Assembly (NCBI GenBank): GCA_030442055.1
Contig: JAUJEB010000003.1
Location: forward strand, 186,001-250,000
From: Agaribacillus aureus
GTDB lineage: Bacteria > Bacteroidota > Bacteroidia > Cytophagales > Cyclobacteriaceae
Direction: 5' to 3'
Length of the DNA stretch: 64,000 bases
Shown here: positions 36,736 to 46,541 of the stretch, in pieces
How positions within the stretch are numbered: position 1 is the stretch's first letter
How the letters are laid out: every line of letters begins with the position of its first letter
The notes under the pieces: generated by a model
Seen by the model: only the letters and a program-made list of their open reading frames with translations
The model's database searches: none
What the model was told of the DNA's origin: nothing
Made by a program: the position numbers and the translations under genes

Positions 36736-39700
36736 CTAGAATGATAACTGGATGCCAAAAGTAATGGTCCTGGGTACCGGATAGACATTTTCATCTACAC
36801 CCCTGTTAAATAGATTGTTACCTCTGCTCACATTTCTACCGATCTCCGGATAGTACCCTGAGTAGTTGTCAATGATAAATGCATTTTCAACATTTATATA
36901 AGCCCTTAATTTTGATACGGCAATCTTTTCCATCAGCGAAGGTGGGAATGTGTAACCCAAAGTGACGTTTTTAAGCCTCAGGTAGGAACCGTCTTCCACA
37001 TAAAAATCCGATTCCCTTCTATTTACACCTGGGTCGCCAATGGTTGCGCGGGGTATATTAGAAGGATTGTCAGGCGTCCAGGCATTCCTGACGATTCCTC
37101 TTTTACTGCCGTTAGGCACGAATACGCCTTCAAAAAGTCTTCCATTCCATATTTCATTTCCTTCAACACCCTGAAAAAATATGTCGATATCGAATCTCTT
37201 ATAGCTCGCATTAAAATTCAGGCTATATTCAAAATCCGGAATTGGACTTCCCAGTAATGTCTGGTCATTTGTATCTAGGATCCCGTCTCCGTTAAGGTCT
37301 ACAAAACGCAGGTCTCCCGGTACGGCACTCCTTCCGGAAAGTCCATCCGCATCAATCTCGGCCTGGTTTTGGTAAACCCCGTTAGTCCTGTATCCATAAA
37401 AATAAGCCACGGGGAAACCAGCCTCCGTCCTGGTAGCGGAAAAAGTCTCATCGGTATAGGTGCCGCTTCTTATTGGATTTACACCCTCTCCCAAATCTAT
37501 GACCTCATTGTCCAACGTGCTGAAATTGCCTCTTATAGCATATTGAAAATCGCCGGTGGCTTTCTTGTAAGTCAATGAAAACTCCAGCCCCTGGTTTTCA
37601 ACTGTTGCCGCATTAAACGGTATGGATACGTTGGTTCCTGAACTCGGATTGACAGGCAAGGACACAAGAATATCTTCAGAAGTCTTCTTGAAATAATCAA
37701 TGGTAAAATCAATTTTTCCTTCCAGGAGACTACCCTCCAATCCAATGTCGGTAGTGGTGGTTTCCTCCCATTTGAGATCGGGGTTGGAAAATTGGATCTG
37801 GGCAACACCATTTACCCTGTCTTGCGAGGTACCCAGGGTATATTGGCTGGTAATATTAAGTGCGGTAACAAACTGGAAAGGCTCAAGATTATCCGATCCC
37901 AATCTGCCCCAGCTGGCCCGCAATTTAAGATCATCGACAAAAGGCAAATTAAAAAATGACTCATCGGAAATATTCCATCCGGCCGCTATGGATGGAAACA
38001 CGCCAAACCTGTTTTTTTCTCCAAAGTTTGAGGAGCCGTCTCTCCTGATTGATGCTGAAAACAAGTATTTCCCGGCATAATTATAATTCATTCGCCCAAA
38101 TATACTTCTGATCTTCCTGGGCAAGCTCGAGCCGCCCCTGCCGACGAAGTCACTTCCGGCATCGATGGTTCTGGTATCATTACTCAGAAAATTTTCTACT
38201 TCCACCTTGATCGTCTCGGTATTATCTTTCTGCTCGGAATAACCGGCTAATAAATCAATGTTATGATCATTGAAGCTCTTTTTGTAGGTCAGCAGGTTTT
38301 CTACAATGGTAGACACAAAAGTACTGCGCTCATCCTCCAGGTCAGCCACGGGGTTGGAGCCCACGTCAGAGTTACTGGTAAAGTAGGTAGGTACAAAGGT
38401 GAAATTCCGGTTATTGTTGTAGTTGATTGAAAGGTTTAATTTATACTTCAAGCCCTCAATTATCTCAAAGTCGCCACCAAGGTTTCCCAGAATATTGTCA
38501 TTAGTATTTTTACGCTCGGTAAGCATTGCCACTCCTAACCAGTTGGTAGATCTGGAAATACCCGCGACTCCGGTGTTGGCGGCGGCATAGCCTCCATCCA
38601 ATGTTTCATCCCGGATGGGTACCACAGGAATATGACCAAACTCGCTTCCAAAATCCGTATTTGGCCGGTTGATGGATCTGGCCACAAACAGAGATTGGTT
38701 TAAACTAAATCGTCCTTTTTTAGTAGAAGAATTGAGTCTGAAGGCTGTTCTTTCAAATTCGGAGGCCCTGACAATTCCTTCCTGCTCGAGCCTGTTGGCT
38801 GAAATGCTATAGGTGCTTTCGTTTCCTCCTCCGGAGATCCTTATACCATAATTTTGGGTGAGAGCACTTCGCAACGAAGCGTCTTGTATATCGGAATCAA
38901 CGGACGGATCGAAATTATTGAAATTACCTGGAAGAGGAGTACCATCGTTTGTAAAGGCTTGCCTCCTGTTTTCGATATAATCAGCGGCATTCAAAAAATC
39001 CAGTTGCCTGACTACGCTGGCCACTCCCCAACTCGCATTTAAATCTACCTGCATTGGCTGTCCCTGCTTTCCTTTTTTGGTAGTAATAATGATCACACCC
39101 TGACCTGATCTCGCCCCGTAAATGGAGGCAGTAGAGGCATCCTTCAATATTTCGACGGATTCAATATCCGATGGGTTGATGAAATTCATATCATTGGAAA
39201 AAACACCATCAATGACATACAATGGGTCCTGGTTACTCAAAGAGCCCGTGCCCCGTATAATTACGTTGGCGCCAGCCCCAGGTGCTCCTCCGTTCACTTC
39301 TACTCTTACCCCTGGCGCCCGCCCTATCAGGGCCTGGGTCGGATTTCCGGTCACCGCATTGCTAACATCTTCGCCGCTTATCGAACTTACCGATCCTGTA
39401 AGCTCCTGCTTTCGCTGAGTACCGTAGCCTATCACGACTATTTCCGAAAGGGTGGAAAGATCAGGGCTGAGAGATAGATCAATGACAGACCTTCCCGATA
39501 TTTCTACCTCTTCGGTAATATATCCAACGTAGGAAAATACCAATACCAGGGCGTCATCCGGTACATTCAACTGGTAGTTACCAGCAGCATCGGTAATAGT
39601 ACCAATGCCGGTACCTTTCACCAAAATATTTACTCCCGGTAATTCTATGCCATTGTCATCTGTCACTTTCCCGGTGATTTCTCTTTCCAGGACTATCTCA

Positions 39701-40107
39701 GTTAAATATTTTTCCGTCCGCTTCCTTTCGGACTTATCCCTCATGCTTACATGAATATTTTCGTTGATTCTCTTAAACTTAAGATTTGAACGTTCTGCCA
39801 CTTCCAGCAGGTAATCATAGAGGTTGACTTTAGGGCTTTTTCTCCCAATGGTTAATCTTCTTTTCTTCAGATCCTCATTGTCATAGTTAAAAGTGAAATT
39901 GGTCTGTGCCTCCAGACTTTCAAATACTGCCTCCAAAGGCGCATTCCTGAAGGCATTTATAGAAACATAAACCTCTTTTAAAGCTTGTTGTTTTTGCGCC
40001 AGTGTTTCACTGGCTAAAAGAATATTATAACAAACACACTGAATAATGATACTGTAAATGGTATATTTTGAAAGTATCATAATTAATTGTATAACTTTTA
40101 TTTTCAT
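36736..40107 (-). CDS. SusC/RagA TonB-linked outer-membrane transporter with STN signalling domain
   Basis: 1,123 residues. After an N-terminal signal segment the order is: STN domain at about 57-122 (PLEAVFESLEAQTNFTFNYD), a carboxypeptidase-regulatory-like domain at 143-220 (REITGKVTDDNGIELPGVNI), the SusC TonB-box region (SEIVVIGYGTQRKQELTGSV), a plug (VRVEVNGGAPGAGANVIIRG, IYGARSGQGVIIITTKKG) and a 22-strand-type barrel ending ITFGIQLSF. The STN domain is the part that talks to a FecR-type anti-sigma factor, matching the fecR and sigma genes just upstream. The imported substrate cannot be read from sequence. A glycan is most likely. Confidence 0.95.
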   Translation of the reverse strand: MKIKVIQLIMILSKYTIYSIIIQCVCYNILLASETLAQKQQALKEVYVSINAFRNAPLEAVFESLEAQTNFTFNYDNEDLKKRRLTIGRKSPKVNLYDYLLEVAERSNLKFKRINENIHVSMRDKSERKRTEKYLTEIVLEREITGKVTDDNGIELPGVNILVKGTGIGTITDAAGNYQLNVPDDALVLVFSYVGYITEEVEISGRSVIDLSLSPDLSTLSEIVVIGYGTQRKQELTGSVSSISGEDVSNAVTGNPTQALIGRAPGVRVEVNGGAPGAGANVIIRGTGSLSNQDPLYVIDGVFSNDMNFINPSDIESVEILKDASTASIYGARSGQGVIIITTKKGKQGQPMQVDLNASWGVASVVRQLDFLNAADYIENRRQAFTNDGTPLPGNFNNFDPSVDSDIQDASLRSALTQNYGIRISGGGNESTYSISANRLEQEGIVRASEFERTAFRLNSSTKKGRFSLNQSLFVARSINRPNTDFGSEFGHIPVVPIRDETLDGGYAAANTGVAGISRSTNWLGVAMLTERKNTNDNILGNLGGDFEIIEGLKYKLNLSINYNNNRNFTFVPTYFTSNSDVGSNPVADLEDERSTFVSTIVENLLTYKKSFNDHNIDLLAGYSEQKDNTETIKVEVENFLSNDTRTIDAGSDFVGRGGSSLPRKIRSIFGRMNYNYAGKYLFSASIRRDGSSNFGEKNRFGVFPSIAAGWNISDESFFNLPFVDDLKLRASWGRLGSDNLEPFQFVTALNITSQYTLGTSQDRVNGVAQIQFSNPDLKWEETTTTDIGLEGSLLEGKIDFTIDYFKKTSEDILVSLPVNPSSGTNVSIPFNAATVENQGLEFSLTYKKATGDFQYAIRGNFSTLDNEVIDLGEGVNPIRSGTYTDETFSATRTEAGFPVAYFYGYRTNGVYQNQAEIDADGLSGRSAVPGDLRFVDLNGDGILDTNDQTLLGSPIPDFEYSLNFNASYKRFDIDIFFQGVEGNEIWNGRLFEGVFVPNGSKRGIVRNAWTPDNPSNIPRATIGDPGVNRRESDFYVEDGSYLRLKNVTLGYTFPPSLMEKIAVSKLRAYINVENAFIIDNYSGYYPEIGRNVSRGNNLFNRGVDENVYPVPRTITFGIQLSF

Positions 40108-40282
40108 ATCTTTGTGTTAAGGTAGTTAGTAATTTTTACTAATAATCCGCACCAAAACTCAAGAGCAAATGTGATCACGCCAATGATATTTTCTCAAAAA
40201 GAGTTTTGGTTCTAAGCCTGGTGGATACTTTATCTGCCAGGTTTTAATTTTATGAGCTATCTAATTTCATATTTGGCTTTTT

Positions 40283-41311
40283 TTACTTGAAATATATTTC
40301 GACCTGTTTTCCGTCTCTAAAGGAAAACTCAAATTCCTTGACATAAGAAATACCTTCCAGGACAATCTCCAGGCTTTTGTTCTTAAATTCGCCACTATAT
40401 TTCCAACCTTCTCTTACTTCTTTGTTAAATGTGAATTTGACGCCGTACCATCGCTCCAGGGTAGTAAATACCTGTTGGGCGCCGGCATCTTTAAAATAGA
40501 GCAGGCTCTCAGTCCAGCCCAACTTTTCTTTAGATATAAAGTTCGCCTTGCTGGATTTCCCATTATTTGTATCCAGGTTCAATATCTCTCCGGGAATTAA
40601 TATTATAGGAACCGAGTTATGCCTGTTATCCTTTATCTTAACTTTCCCCGTAGCAAGCGCAACCTCGACGTTTCCTTCATTGTCATAAGCCTTAACATTG
40701 AATGATGTACCCAGGGCGGTGGTTGTCACGTCTCCGCTAATGACGGTAAAGGGTCGCTTTTGGTCTTCGACAACCTCAAAAAAAGCTTCACCTTCCAATA
40801 AAACCTCTCTCGCGTTTTCAGAAAATTTTTCAGGAAATTCAATATTGCTTCCCGCGTTCAATTTCACCTTTGTTCCATCGTCCAGGTAAATTGTAGCTTT
40901 TTGACCAGTGGGCACTTCCTTCCTTTTCAGAGCAACCACGCTTTGATCAGCCGGCTCAACTGAAAACCTGAGGACAAATATTGCGGCCGCAACAAGTAGT
41001 AAGCTTATCACAGCTGCCACGGAATATTTGCTGTAATTATGGCGTTTGTAAGCGATGGGCATCGGCGAAATTTGCTTTTCCTTATGTACAAGATCCAATT
41101 CCTTCTCCGTGATTTTGGTATGAATTTTTGTCAGAATACGCGGGATCCTTTCATTGTTATCGCTCGTATGATCTTCCCAGCGGTGCCAATCTGCCTCAAT
41201 CAGGTCTAAAAATTTCTCCTCTCCATGCTCGTTGAACCATGATATCACGGTTTGAAATTCTTCATGGGTACATTCACCTCGCATAAATTTTCTTAAGAGT
41301 TCTTTATCCAC
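40283..41311 (-). CDS. FecR family anti-sigma factor
   Basis: 342 residues. A cytoplasmic N-terminal part (MDKELLRKFMRGECTHEEFQ) is followed by one membrane helix at about 96-115 (SVAAVISLLLVAAAIFVLRF) and the periplasmic FecR domain (GQKATIYLDDGTKVKLNAGS, REVLLEGEAFFEVVEDQKRP, FNVKAYDNEGNVEVALATGK). The C-terminal DUF4974-like segment includes FTTLERWYGVKFTFN. It should hold the sigma factor at 41541 inactive until the SusC STN domain reports ligand. It lies between the sigma gene and susC on the same strand, with 175 and about 229 bases of spacer. Confidence 0.95.
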   Translation of the reverse strand: MDKELLRKFMRGECTHEEFQTVISWFNEHGEEKFLDLIEADWHRWEDHTSDNNERIPRILTKIHTKITEKELDLVHKEKQISPMPIAYKRHNYSKYSVAAVISLLLVAAAIFVLRFSVEPADQSVVALKRKEVPTGQKATIYLDDGTKVKLNAGSNIEFPEKFSENAREVLLEGEAFFEVVEDQKRPFTVISGDVTTTALGTSFNVKAYDNEGNVEVALATGKVKIKDNRHNSVPIILIPGEILNLDTNNGKSSKANFISKEKLGWTESLLYFKDAGAQQVFTTLERWYGVKFTFNKEVREGWKYSGEFKNKSLEIVLEGISYVKEFEFSFRDGKQVEIYFK

Positions 41312-41540
41312 AATATTTCTTTAATTTTCTATTTTGATACAGTAAATACAAAGATGTCGCCCCCAGCACCTATGCCGGTTGTATTTTTTTATCAGAAATC
41401 AGCGAGTTGAGAGTATGTAAAGCTTTCTTTGTACTTAGCTATCGCGATTTAATCAGCTTAAAATCAATGCAATTGACGGATATCGAGGTGCAGGCCCCTC
41501 AGATAAACTTGTTGAAAAAAGGGGTGTCAGGAAAACAACT

Positions 41541-42116
41541 TTATAAGGAAGCAATAATCATCATCACCGCTAACATCTTTTTCGCCCCAAGATCTTTCCT
41601 TATCAATTTCAGAGCCTTGTTGATCTGGTTTTCAACCGTGCTTGGAGATATATTAAGCTGGGTGGCTATTTCCTTAATCGATAGCCCATTCTCCCGGCTA
41701 AGCATAAAAATCTGCTTGCATCTTGCCGGCAGTTTTTCCACACTCATGTTGGAATGCTGCTGCAATTCGGAAAAAATAATATAGTCTTCTGTGTGATTTA
41801 ATGTGTTGGCTGCAGATCGCTTGTAGGTCGCATATTTATTATTTTGCAATCTCTTTCTGAATAAATTAAAGATCAGGTTTCTGGCAATGACGATAATGTA
41901 TGCATTAAAGGAAAGTTCCGGATTAATATTGTGCCTGTTCTGCCATACGCGAAAGAAAACTTCCTGCGTGATATCCTCAGCATCCTCGTGGGATCCGGTG
42001 TAACTAAATACAAATGAATAAAGCTTTCTGCTATACTTTCGAAACAAGCTATCAAAAGCCGTTACCTTACCCCTTTTTAATTTGATGATTAGTCTCTCAT
42101 CAGTGGCATTGTCCAT
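41541..42116 (-). CDS. RNA polymerase ECF sigma factor (sigma-70 family)
   Basis: 191 residues from the ATG at 42116 (MDNATDERLIIKLKRGKVTA). The in-frame ATG at 42155 adds 13 residues and is less typical. Region 2 reads FDSLFRKYSRKLYSFVFSYT, then DAEDITQEVFFRVWQNRHNI. Region 4 carries LPARCKQIFMLSRENGLSIK and EIATQLNISPSTVENQINKA. A hydrophobic tail (KMLAVMMIIASL) is common in Bacteroidota members. It probably directs transcription of the fecR-susC-susD genes. Confidence 0.95.
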   Translation of the reverse strand: MDNATDERLIIKLKRGKVTAFDSLFRKYSRKLYSFVFSYTGSHEDAEDITQEVFFRVWQNRHNINPELSFNAYIIVIARNLIFNLFRKRLQNNKYATYKRSAANTLNHTEDYIIFSELQQHSNMSVEKLPARCKQIFMLSRENGLSIKEIATQLNISPSTVENQINKALKLIRKDLGAKKMLAVMMIIASL

Positions 42117-42382
42117 CAGGTGCAATTTTAAACCAACACATGAGTATTTAAACAATATTACTCAAAAAACAATCACCACGCAATGTTTATTTTCCCCTGT
42201 GTAATTTCAATGTTATTCGAAATTATGACCGGATCGAGACCTAATGGGTGCCTGTTTTCAGTTAATGATAACTGCCATTTTACCGTTAAGATCTTATTAA
42301 AAAGCAGAAAAGCACCAACTTGAAACCTTCTATTTATAAAATCGAGAAAGGGTTGGTTATTAAAAACTAATGCGTATACCCG

Positions 42383-43528
42383 TTAGTTTACTTCTTCGCT
42401 TTTATAACTAAGTAACCGCGAGGTCTCAAAAACATCTTTTGCCTCATCCAGGTATTTAAAATCAAGACTTACCTCGGCGCCCTGGACCTCCACTAAAACA
42501 TAGCCGTACAGGCCGGCGTGGCGTTGAGGTATGGGGGTGTAAGGGGCATTGTACCCATCGTAATTGGGTGAAATATCTACCCCGGCTCCGGCCGTTCCAA
42601 CGACCAGTTGATGAATGTCATTGTTAACATTGCCATCTCCGTCATCTATCCTCGCATGTGCAAAACCATGATCATGACCGCAAAAGTAGACCCTGGCACC
42701 GGCGGCGGCAATGCTTTCCCAAAACTGATTTCTATAAAGCGAAAAATCCATACCATAAGCGTTGTCCCCGTGCATACAGTCATTGTGCTGTACCTTAAAT
42801 GCCGGCTCATGGGTAAAAACAAAAACATGCTGCTGTTGATTCAGCTCCAATTGATCATTAAGCCATGATTGGTCGACTCGTCTGCAGGCATCTTTAGGAA
42901 AGCTACCATCCGCATTGGCGGCAGAATCTATGTGAGGGGTATACAGGTCCATTCCAATAATTAAAGCATTCTGATGGCTGGCCGAAAATGTAACATTCTT
43001 CTCCCGTTCGGGACCATTTCCGGGCATTGCGTACTTGCCGGACATTACCTTGTCCCATACTTTTTTAGTTTCCGGCCAGATGGGTCTGTGATCAGGGTGT
43101 CCGGCGTGGTCGGGATTCCTTTGGGTGGCGGAGTGATTGCCTCTGACACAATAAACAGGAATATTTTTGCTGTAGATAGGTTCCATGGTATTGCGAAAAA
43201 GCAGCAGCTCTTCTTCCAGTCGCTGCAGTGCTCCCTCATCACCCCTGTTCTTCCGGTCTGCATGCCCATAAACCAAATCTCCGGTAAAAAGCACAAATTC
43301 AATGTCTTCTTTTGATACGGCCCGCGCCACTTTGTCTAAAATAACTTCATTGACCCCGCTTCCGTCACTACCGCTGCGGCAATCTCCGGTAACTACAAAT
43401 CGCCACGAAGCAGCAGCATCTTTATTCACCTGTGTTGTTCCTTGTCGCTCATTCCCTGAGGAACACGCGAAGCAAAAAAATAAGATCGAAAATTTTAAAA
43501 ATATGTCCCCTCTTAGAAACCTGTTCAT
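42383..43528 (-). CDS. Calcineurin-type metallophosphoesterase, probable lipoprotein
   Basis: From the ATG at 43528 it has 381 residues and a lipobox (FFCFACSSG). The frame is open to 43603, but the extra 25 residues precede the signal. All metal-binding motifs are present: GDCRSGSDG, FTGDLVYGH, VRGNHSAT, VFTHEPAF and FCGHDHGFAH. The enzyme is probably extracytoplasmic and cleaves phosphate esters or nucleotides. It has no clear partner, since the next genes are more than 100 bases away on both sides. Confidence 0.9.
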   Translation of the reverse strand: MNRFLRGDIFLKFSILFFCFACSSGNERQGTTQVNKDAAASWRFVVTGDCRSGSDGSGVNEVILDKVARAVSKEDIEFVLFTGDLVYGHADRKNRGDEGALQRLEEELLLFRNTMEPIYSKNIPVYCVRGNHSATQRNPDHAGHPDHRPIWPETKKVWDKVMSGKYAMPGNGPEREKNVTFSASHQNALIIGMDLYTPHIDSAANADGSFPKDACRRVDQSWLNDQLELNQQQHVFVFTHEPAFKVQHNDCMHGDNAYGMDFSLYRNQFWESIAAAGARVYFCGHDHGFAHARIDDGDGNVNNDIHQLVVGTAGAGVDISPNYDGYNAPYTPIPQRHAGLYGYVLVEVQGAEVSLDFKYLDEAKDVFETSRLLSYKSEEVN

Positions 43529-43704
43529 TGGTAATACGAGATTAAGTGAAAGCAACCTGCTTGTGTTGTCTTTTAATTTTAGTTTTTGGCGCTGACACAG
43601 CACGTGTAGCTATCGACTGGCAAAATTAAGTACTAAGAACAAAGAACCAAAAACTAAAAATCACAAACCCGCTGCCAACAGTTTATCACCTTGTTATCAC
43701 TTGC

Positions 43705-44619
43705 CTATGGCAAAACCAAATTATAAACCAACTGGCCCCTTATAAACGGGCCGCCGTTGAAGCTAACGTTTTTTTGCACGCGGTTATCTCCGAAGTTAAT
43801 GAGCGGCAATCCGAAATCAACCTTGTCCCCATCGCCATATTGCAGGTAGTCTTTACCCAACGCAACGCCGGTCCGTAATTCAAAATGAACATTCCCGGCA
43901 ACACGGAAACGTGCAAAAAGACTGAAGTCAATACTCCGCCTTTCCATATAATCATTAAAAGCATTTTCTGTGCTCAGATGATAGGTGGTCACCAGGCCAA
44001 AATGGTGGAACCCTAATGTTACATCATCATTAAGCCGATAGTTTATTTTGCTGTAAACCGGCAGCAGGCCGGCAATATACCACTTATCCGACAATCGCCA
44101 GTTCAGGTAGATCAGGGGTACTACAAATGGACCAAATAGTTCTCTGTTAAATGAAGCGCCAAAGCGCATGGTTAAAGATGTATTGATCTTTCTTTCAAAA
44201 AGTGCAATCCCACCAAACTGAAAGTTTTTAGGATTATGATGCCTGAGATCTCCCATGAGTCTTGGCACAAACAGGAGTATCATAGCATCTTTTTCATTAA
44301 AGCGGTGCATAAGCCCCGTTTGCATGATGATCCCGTGTAGGTTGGCAGGGTTGTTTACGGCGACTGGCAATTCATCATCACCTTTGATGTGGAAATTATA
44401 GTAGCTGATCTCATTGTACCAGGTATTGGTTTCGGATAAAACAATTGGGACCTTAAGGTTTACATTCCAAAAATCGTCCCTGGCCTTTTGCGGTAAATTA
44501 TTTTCATAATGTTGGGGGAAACCGTATTGCCAGGCGACCGTAAAAAGATCAATGCTGTTTTGCGCAAAAAGAGGCTGCCCAAGCGATAAAAAAAATAATG
44601 AGAGAACAAGGGATTTCAT
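43705..44619 (-). CDS. DUF6268-like outer-membrane beta-barrel protein
   Basis: 304 residues from the ATG at 44619, which puts a signal peptide (MKSLVLSLFFLSLGQPLFAQ) at the N-terminus. The frame is open to 44646. The rest shows alternating hydrophobic strands with aromatic ends (NEISYYNFHIKG, MRFGASFNRELFG, PLIYLNWRLSDKWYIAGLLP, IDFSLFARFRVAGNVHFELR) and finishes RGQLVYNLVLP, typical of a small outer-membrane barrel. I associate it with DUF6268 by overall look only. No catalytic residues are seen. Confidence 0.75.
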   Translation of the reverse strand: MKSLVLSLFFLSLGQPLFAQNSIDLFTVAWQYGFPQHYENNLPQKARDDFWNVNLKVPIVLSETNTWYNEISYYNFHIKGDDELPVAVNNPANLHGIIMQTGLMHRFNEKDAMILLFVPRLMGDLRHHNPKNFQFGGIALFERKINTSLTMRFGASFNRELFGPFVVPLIYLNWRLSDKWYIAGLLPVYSKINYRLNDDVTLGFHHFGLVTTYHLSTENAFNDYMERRSIDFSLFARFRVAGNVHFELRTGVALGKDYLQYGDGDKVDFGLPLINFGDNRVQKNVSFNGGPFIRGQLVYNLVLP

Positions 44620-44646
44620 AAAATTGGAACCGTTAAATAGGTCCAA

Positions 44647-45021
44647 TTTAAGATTTTTTTTTAATTTCCTTCAAATCCGCATTTTGCGGGTATTTAATAT
44701 TTCTGGTTCCTTACGGTTTTTTTAGAAAAATACAGCCCAGGTTTACCAGTACATTGACATAATAAAAGATCATCAAGCCGCGTATTTGAAAGTCAAAATG
44801 CTGTCCGTTTCAATCGCAACAGCCAAAATCCTTTGACTAGGACTTTTCTTTTTTTATGAAATTTAAAATATTTATCTAACCGGAGGCAAATGCTTGAAGT
44901 ATTTTGATATTCAAAATAGTATAGTTTACTGAAAATAAGATACTTAAATAAAAAATATAAACTTTAAGATTAAGTATTTTACCGACTTTTAAGGATTAAA
45001 TACTTAAAAATATTCTTGAAA
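44647..45021. other. 375-bp divergent intergenic region with repeated AAGTATTT/AAATACTT elements
   Basis: This is the promoter region of the barrel gene (minus) and the aldehyde dehydrogenase gene (plus). The distal 125 bases before the dehydrogenase are very A/T-rich and hold four copies of an AAGTATTT-like octamer (see the entry at 44970). No open frame is credible here. Confidence 0.6.
44970..45007 (+). promoter_or_regulatory. Candidate operator: 10-bp perfect inverted repeat before the aldehyde dehydrogenase gene
   Basis: Arms TTAAGTATTT (44970-44979) and AAATACTTAA (44998-45007) are exact reverse complements, 18 bases apart. The right arm ends 14 bases before the ATG. Related octamers lie at 44897-44905 (AAGTATTTT) and about 44941 (TACTTAAATA). 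This multi-copy pattern resembles binding sites of a dimeric or cooperating regulator. The protein involved is not obvious. Confidence 0.45.
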
Positions 45022-46386
45022 ATGATAAAAACTATCAATCCAACCACAGAGGAAGTTATCACTCAATATCGCTTTCTCGACCAGGTTGAAGTAGAAAAAT
45101 TCATAAACCAAACGCAGCAGGCACAGCGGGTGTGGAAAGAAACCGGTATGGCGGATCGCGCGGCCGGGATGAGGAAGGCAGCGGATACACTGATAAAACA
45201 CAAGTCGACCTACGCCAGGTTGATGGCTGAGGAAATGGGTAAGCCTCTTCCCGATGGTGAGTCAGAAATAGAAAAATGTGCTCGTGTTTGCCATTACTAT
45301 GCCGACCATGCCGCTGATTTTCTCGCTAATGAGCCCGTTCCATCTCATAGCGGTAAAAGTGTAGTAACCTTCCAACCGCTGGGTATCGTATTTGCGATTA
45401 TGCCCTGGAATTTTCCATTCTGGCAGGTATTCAGATTTGCCGCCCCATCGCTGATGGCCGGTAATGGAGCCATGTTAAAACATGCCCCCAACGTTTTTGG
45501 CTGTGCCGGAGCCATTGAAAGTATTTTTAGAGAAGCAGGGTTTCCGGAGGGATTATTCCAAAATCTCATCATTGATACCGATATGGCCGCTAAAGTCATT
45601 GCCCACCCTGCTATCAGCGCCGTTACCTTCACCGGCAGCACCCGGGCAGGCAGGCTTGTGGCAGAAAAGGCGGGCCAGAATCTAAAAAAGACAGTTCTGG
45701 AACTTGGAGGCAGTGATCCCTACCTGATCCTGGAAGATGCCAACCTGGAAATAGCCATTAAAGCATGTGTCACCAGCCGGATGATCAATAACGGTCAAAG
45801 CTGTATCAGCGCAAAAAGGTTTATCGTTTCACATGTTATTCAAAGTGAATTTGAAAACAGGCTTGTCGCTGGAATGGCAGGGATTCAACCGGGCAACCCG
45901 CTGTCCCCGGAAACGAAAGCCGGACCGATGGCCCGCGCCGACCTGAGAACAGCGCTACATGAGCAAGTACAGAAAAGCATTGATCTCGGCGCCAAATGTC
46001 TGACAGGAGGCCAAATACCGGCTGGCAAAGGCTATTTTTACCCACCCACCGTGCTTACCAATATCAAAAGAGGTATGCCGGCTTATCAAGAAGAATTATT
46101 CGGGCCCGTAGCCGCCATTATCACTGCTCACAGTGAAGAAGAGGCTATTGCCATCGCCAATGATACCAGCTTCGGGTTAGGTGCCGCTATCTTTACCGAA
46201 GACCTGGATAAGGCCGAAAAGATGGCTTCTGTAGACATTGAAGCCGGTAGCTGTTATATTAATTCCTTTGTGCAATCTGATCCGGTACTTCCTTTCGGGG
46301 GGATTAAAGAAAGTGGCTATGGCAGGGAATTATCTCATTATGGTATCAGAGAATTCGTTAATATTAAAACTGTTTATATTAAATAG
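45022..46386 (+). CDS. NAD(P)-dependent aldehyde dehydrogenase, succinate-semialdehyde type
   Basis: 454 residues from the ATG at 45022 (MIKTINPTTEEVITQYRFLD). A TTG six bases upstream is unlikely. The aldehyde dehydrogenase fold is complete: PWNFPFWQ with Asn130, FTGSTRAG, the general base Glu227 in LELGG, and the nucleophile Cys261 in NNGQSC. The short, compact length and the MGKPLPDGESEIEKC region fit the GabD/Sad-like subgroup, which oxidises succinate semialdehyde or related aldehydes in the cytoplasm. No gabT or other pathway gene is adjacent, so the substrate is uncertain. Confidence 0.88.
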   Translation: MIKTINPTTEEVITQYRFLDQVEVEKFINQTQQAQRVWKETGMADRAAGMRKAADTLIKHKSTYARLMAEEMGKPLPDGESEIEKCARVCHYYADHAADFLANEPVPSHSGKSVVTFQPLGIVFAIMPWNFPFWQVFRFAAPSLMAGNGAMLKHAPNVFGCAGAIESIFREAGFPEGLFQNLIIDTDMAAKVIAHPAISAVTFTGSTRAGRLVAEKAGQNLKKTVLELGGSDPYLILEDANLEIAIKACVTSRMINNGQSCISAKRFIVSHVIQSEFENRLVAGMAGIQPGNPLSPETKAGPMARADLRTALHEQVQKSIDLGAKCLTGGQIPAGKGYFYPPTVLTNIKRGMPAYQEELFGPVAAIITAHSEEEAIAIANDTSFGLGAAIFTEDLDKAEKMASVDIEAGSCYINSFVQSDPVLPFGGIKESGYGRELSHYGIREFVNIKTVYIK

Positions 46387-46503
46387 ATTGAAAAGCCTTA
46401 CCATTTCAGCAGAGGCATAATTTTTAAACGATAATTTCGACCAGCAAGCAACGTAATTTAAAAGCCAATTGTTTGGTGAAATTGGTTATTCAAAAAATGT
46501 ATT

Positions 46504-46530
46504 TATATTTGTACATAATAAGATACAAAT
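46504..46530 (+). promoter_or_regulatory. Promoter -7 box and overlapping operator of the yefM-yoeB operon
   Basis: TATATTTG (46504-46511) matches the Bacteroidota -7 consensus TAnnTTTG. A TTG about 19 bases upstream (46482-46484) could serve as the -33 element. The box overlaps an inverted repeat with arms ATTTGTA (46507-46513) and TACAAAT (46524-46530) around 10 bases. It ends 11 bases before the antitoxin ATG. YefM-type antitoxins repress their own promoter through such palindromes, so this is a good candidate operator. Confidence 0.6.
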
Positions 46531-46541
46531 TGCAAAAGACC

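Noticed and set aside
45016-45021. TTG at 45016 as start of the aldehyde dehydrogenase
   Set aside because: An ATG lies two codons downstream and matches the usual N-terminus.
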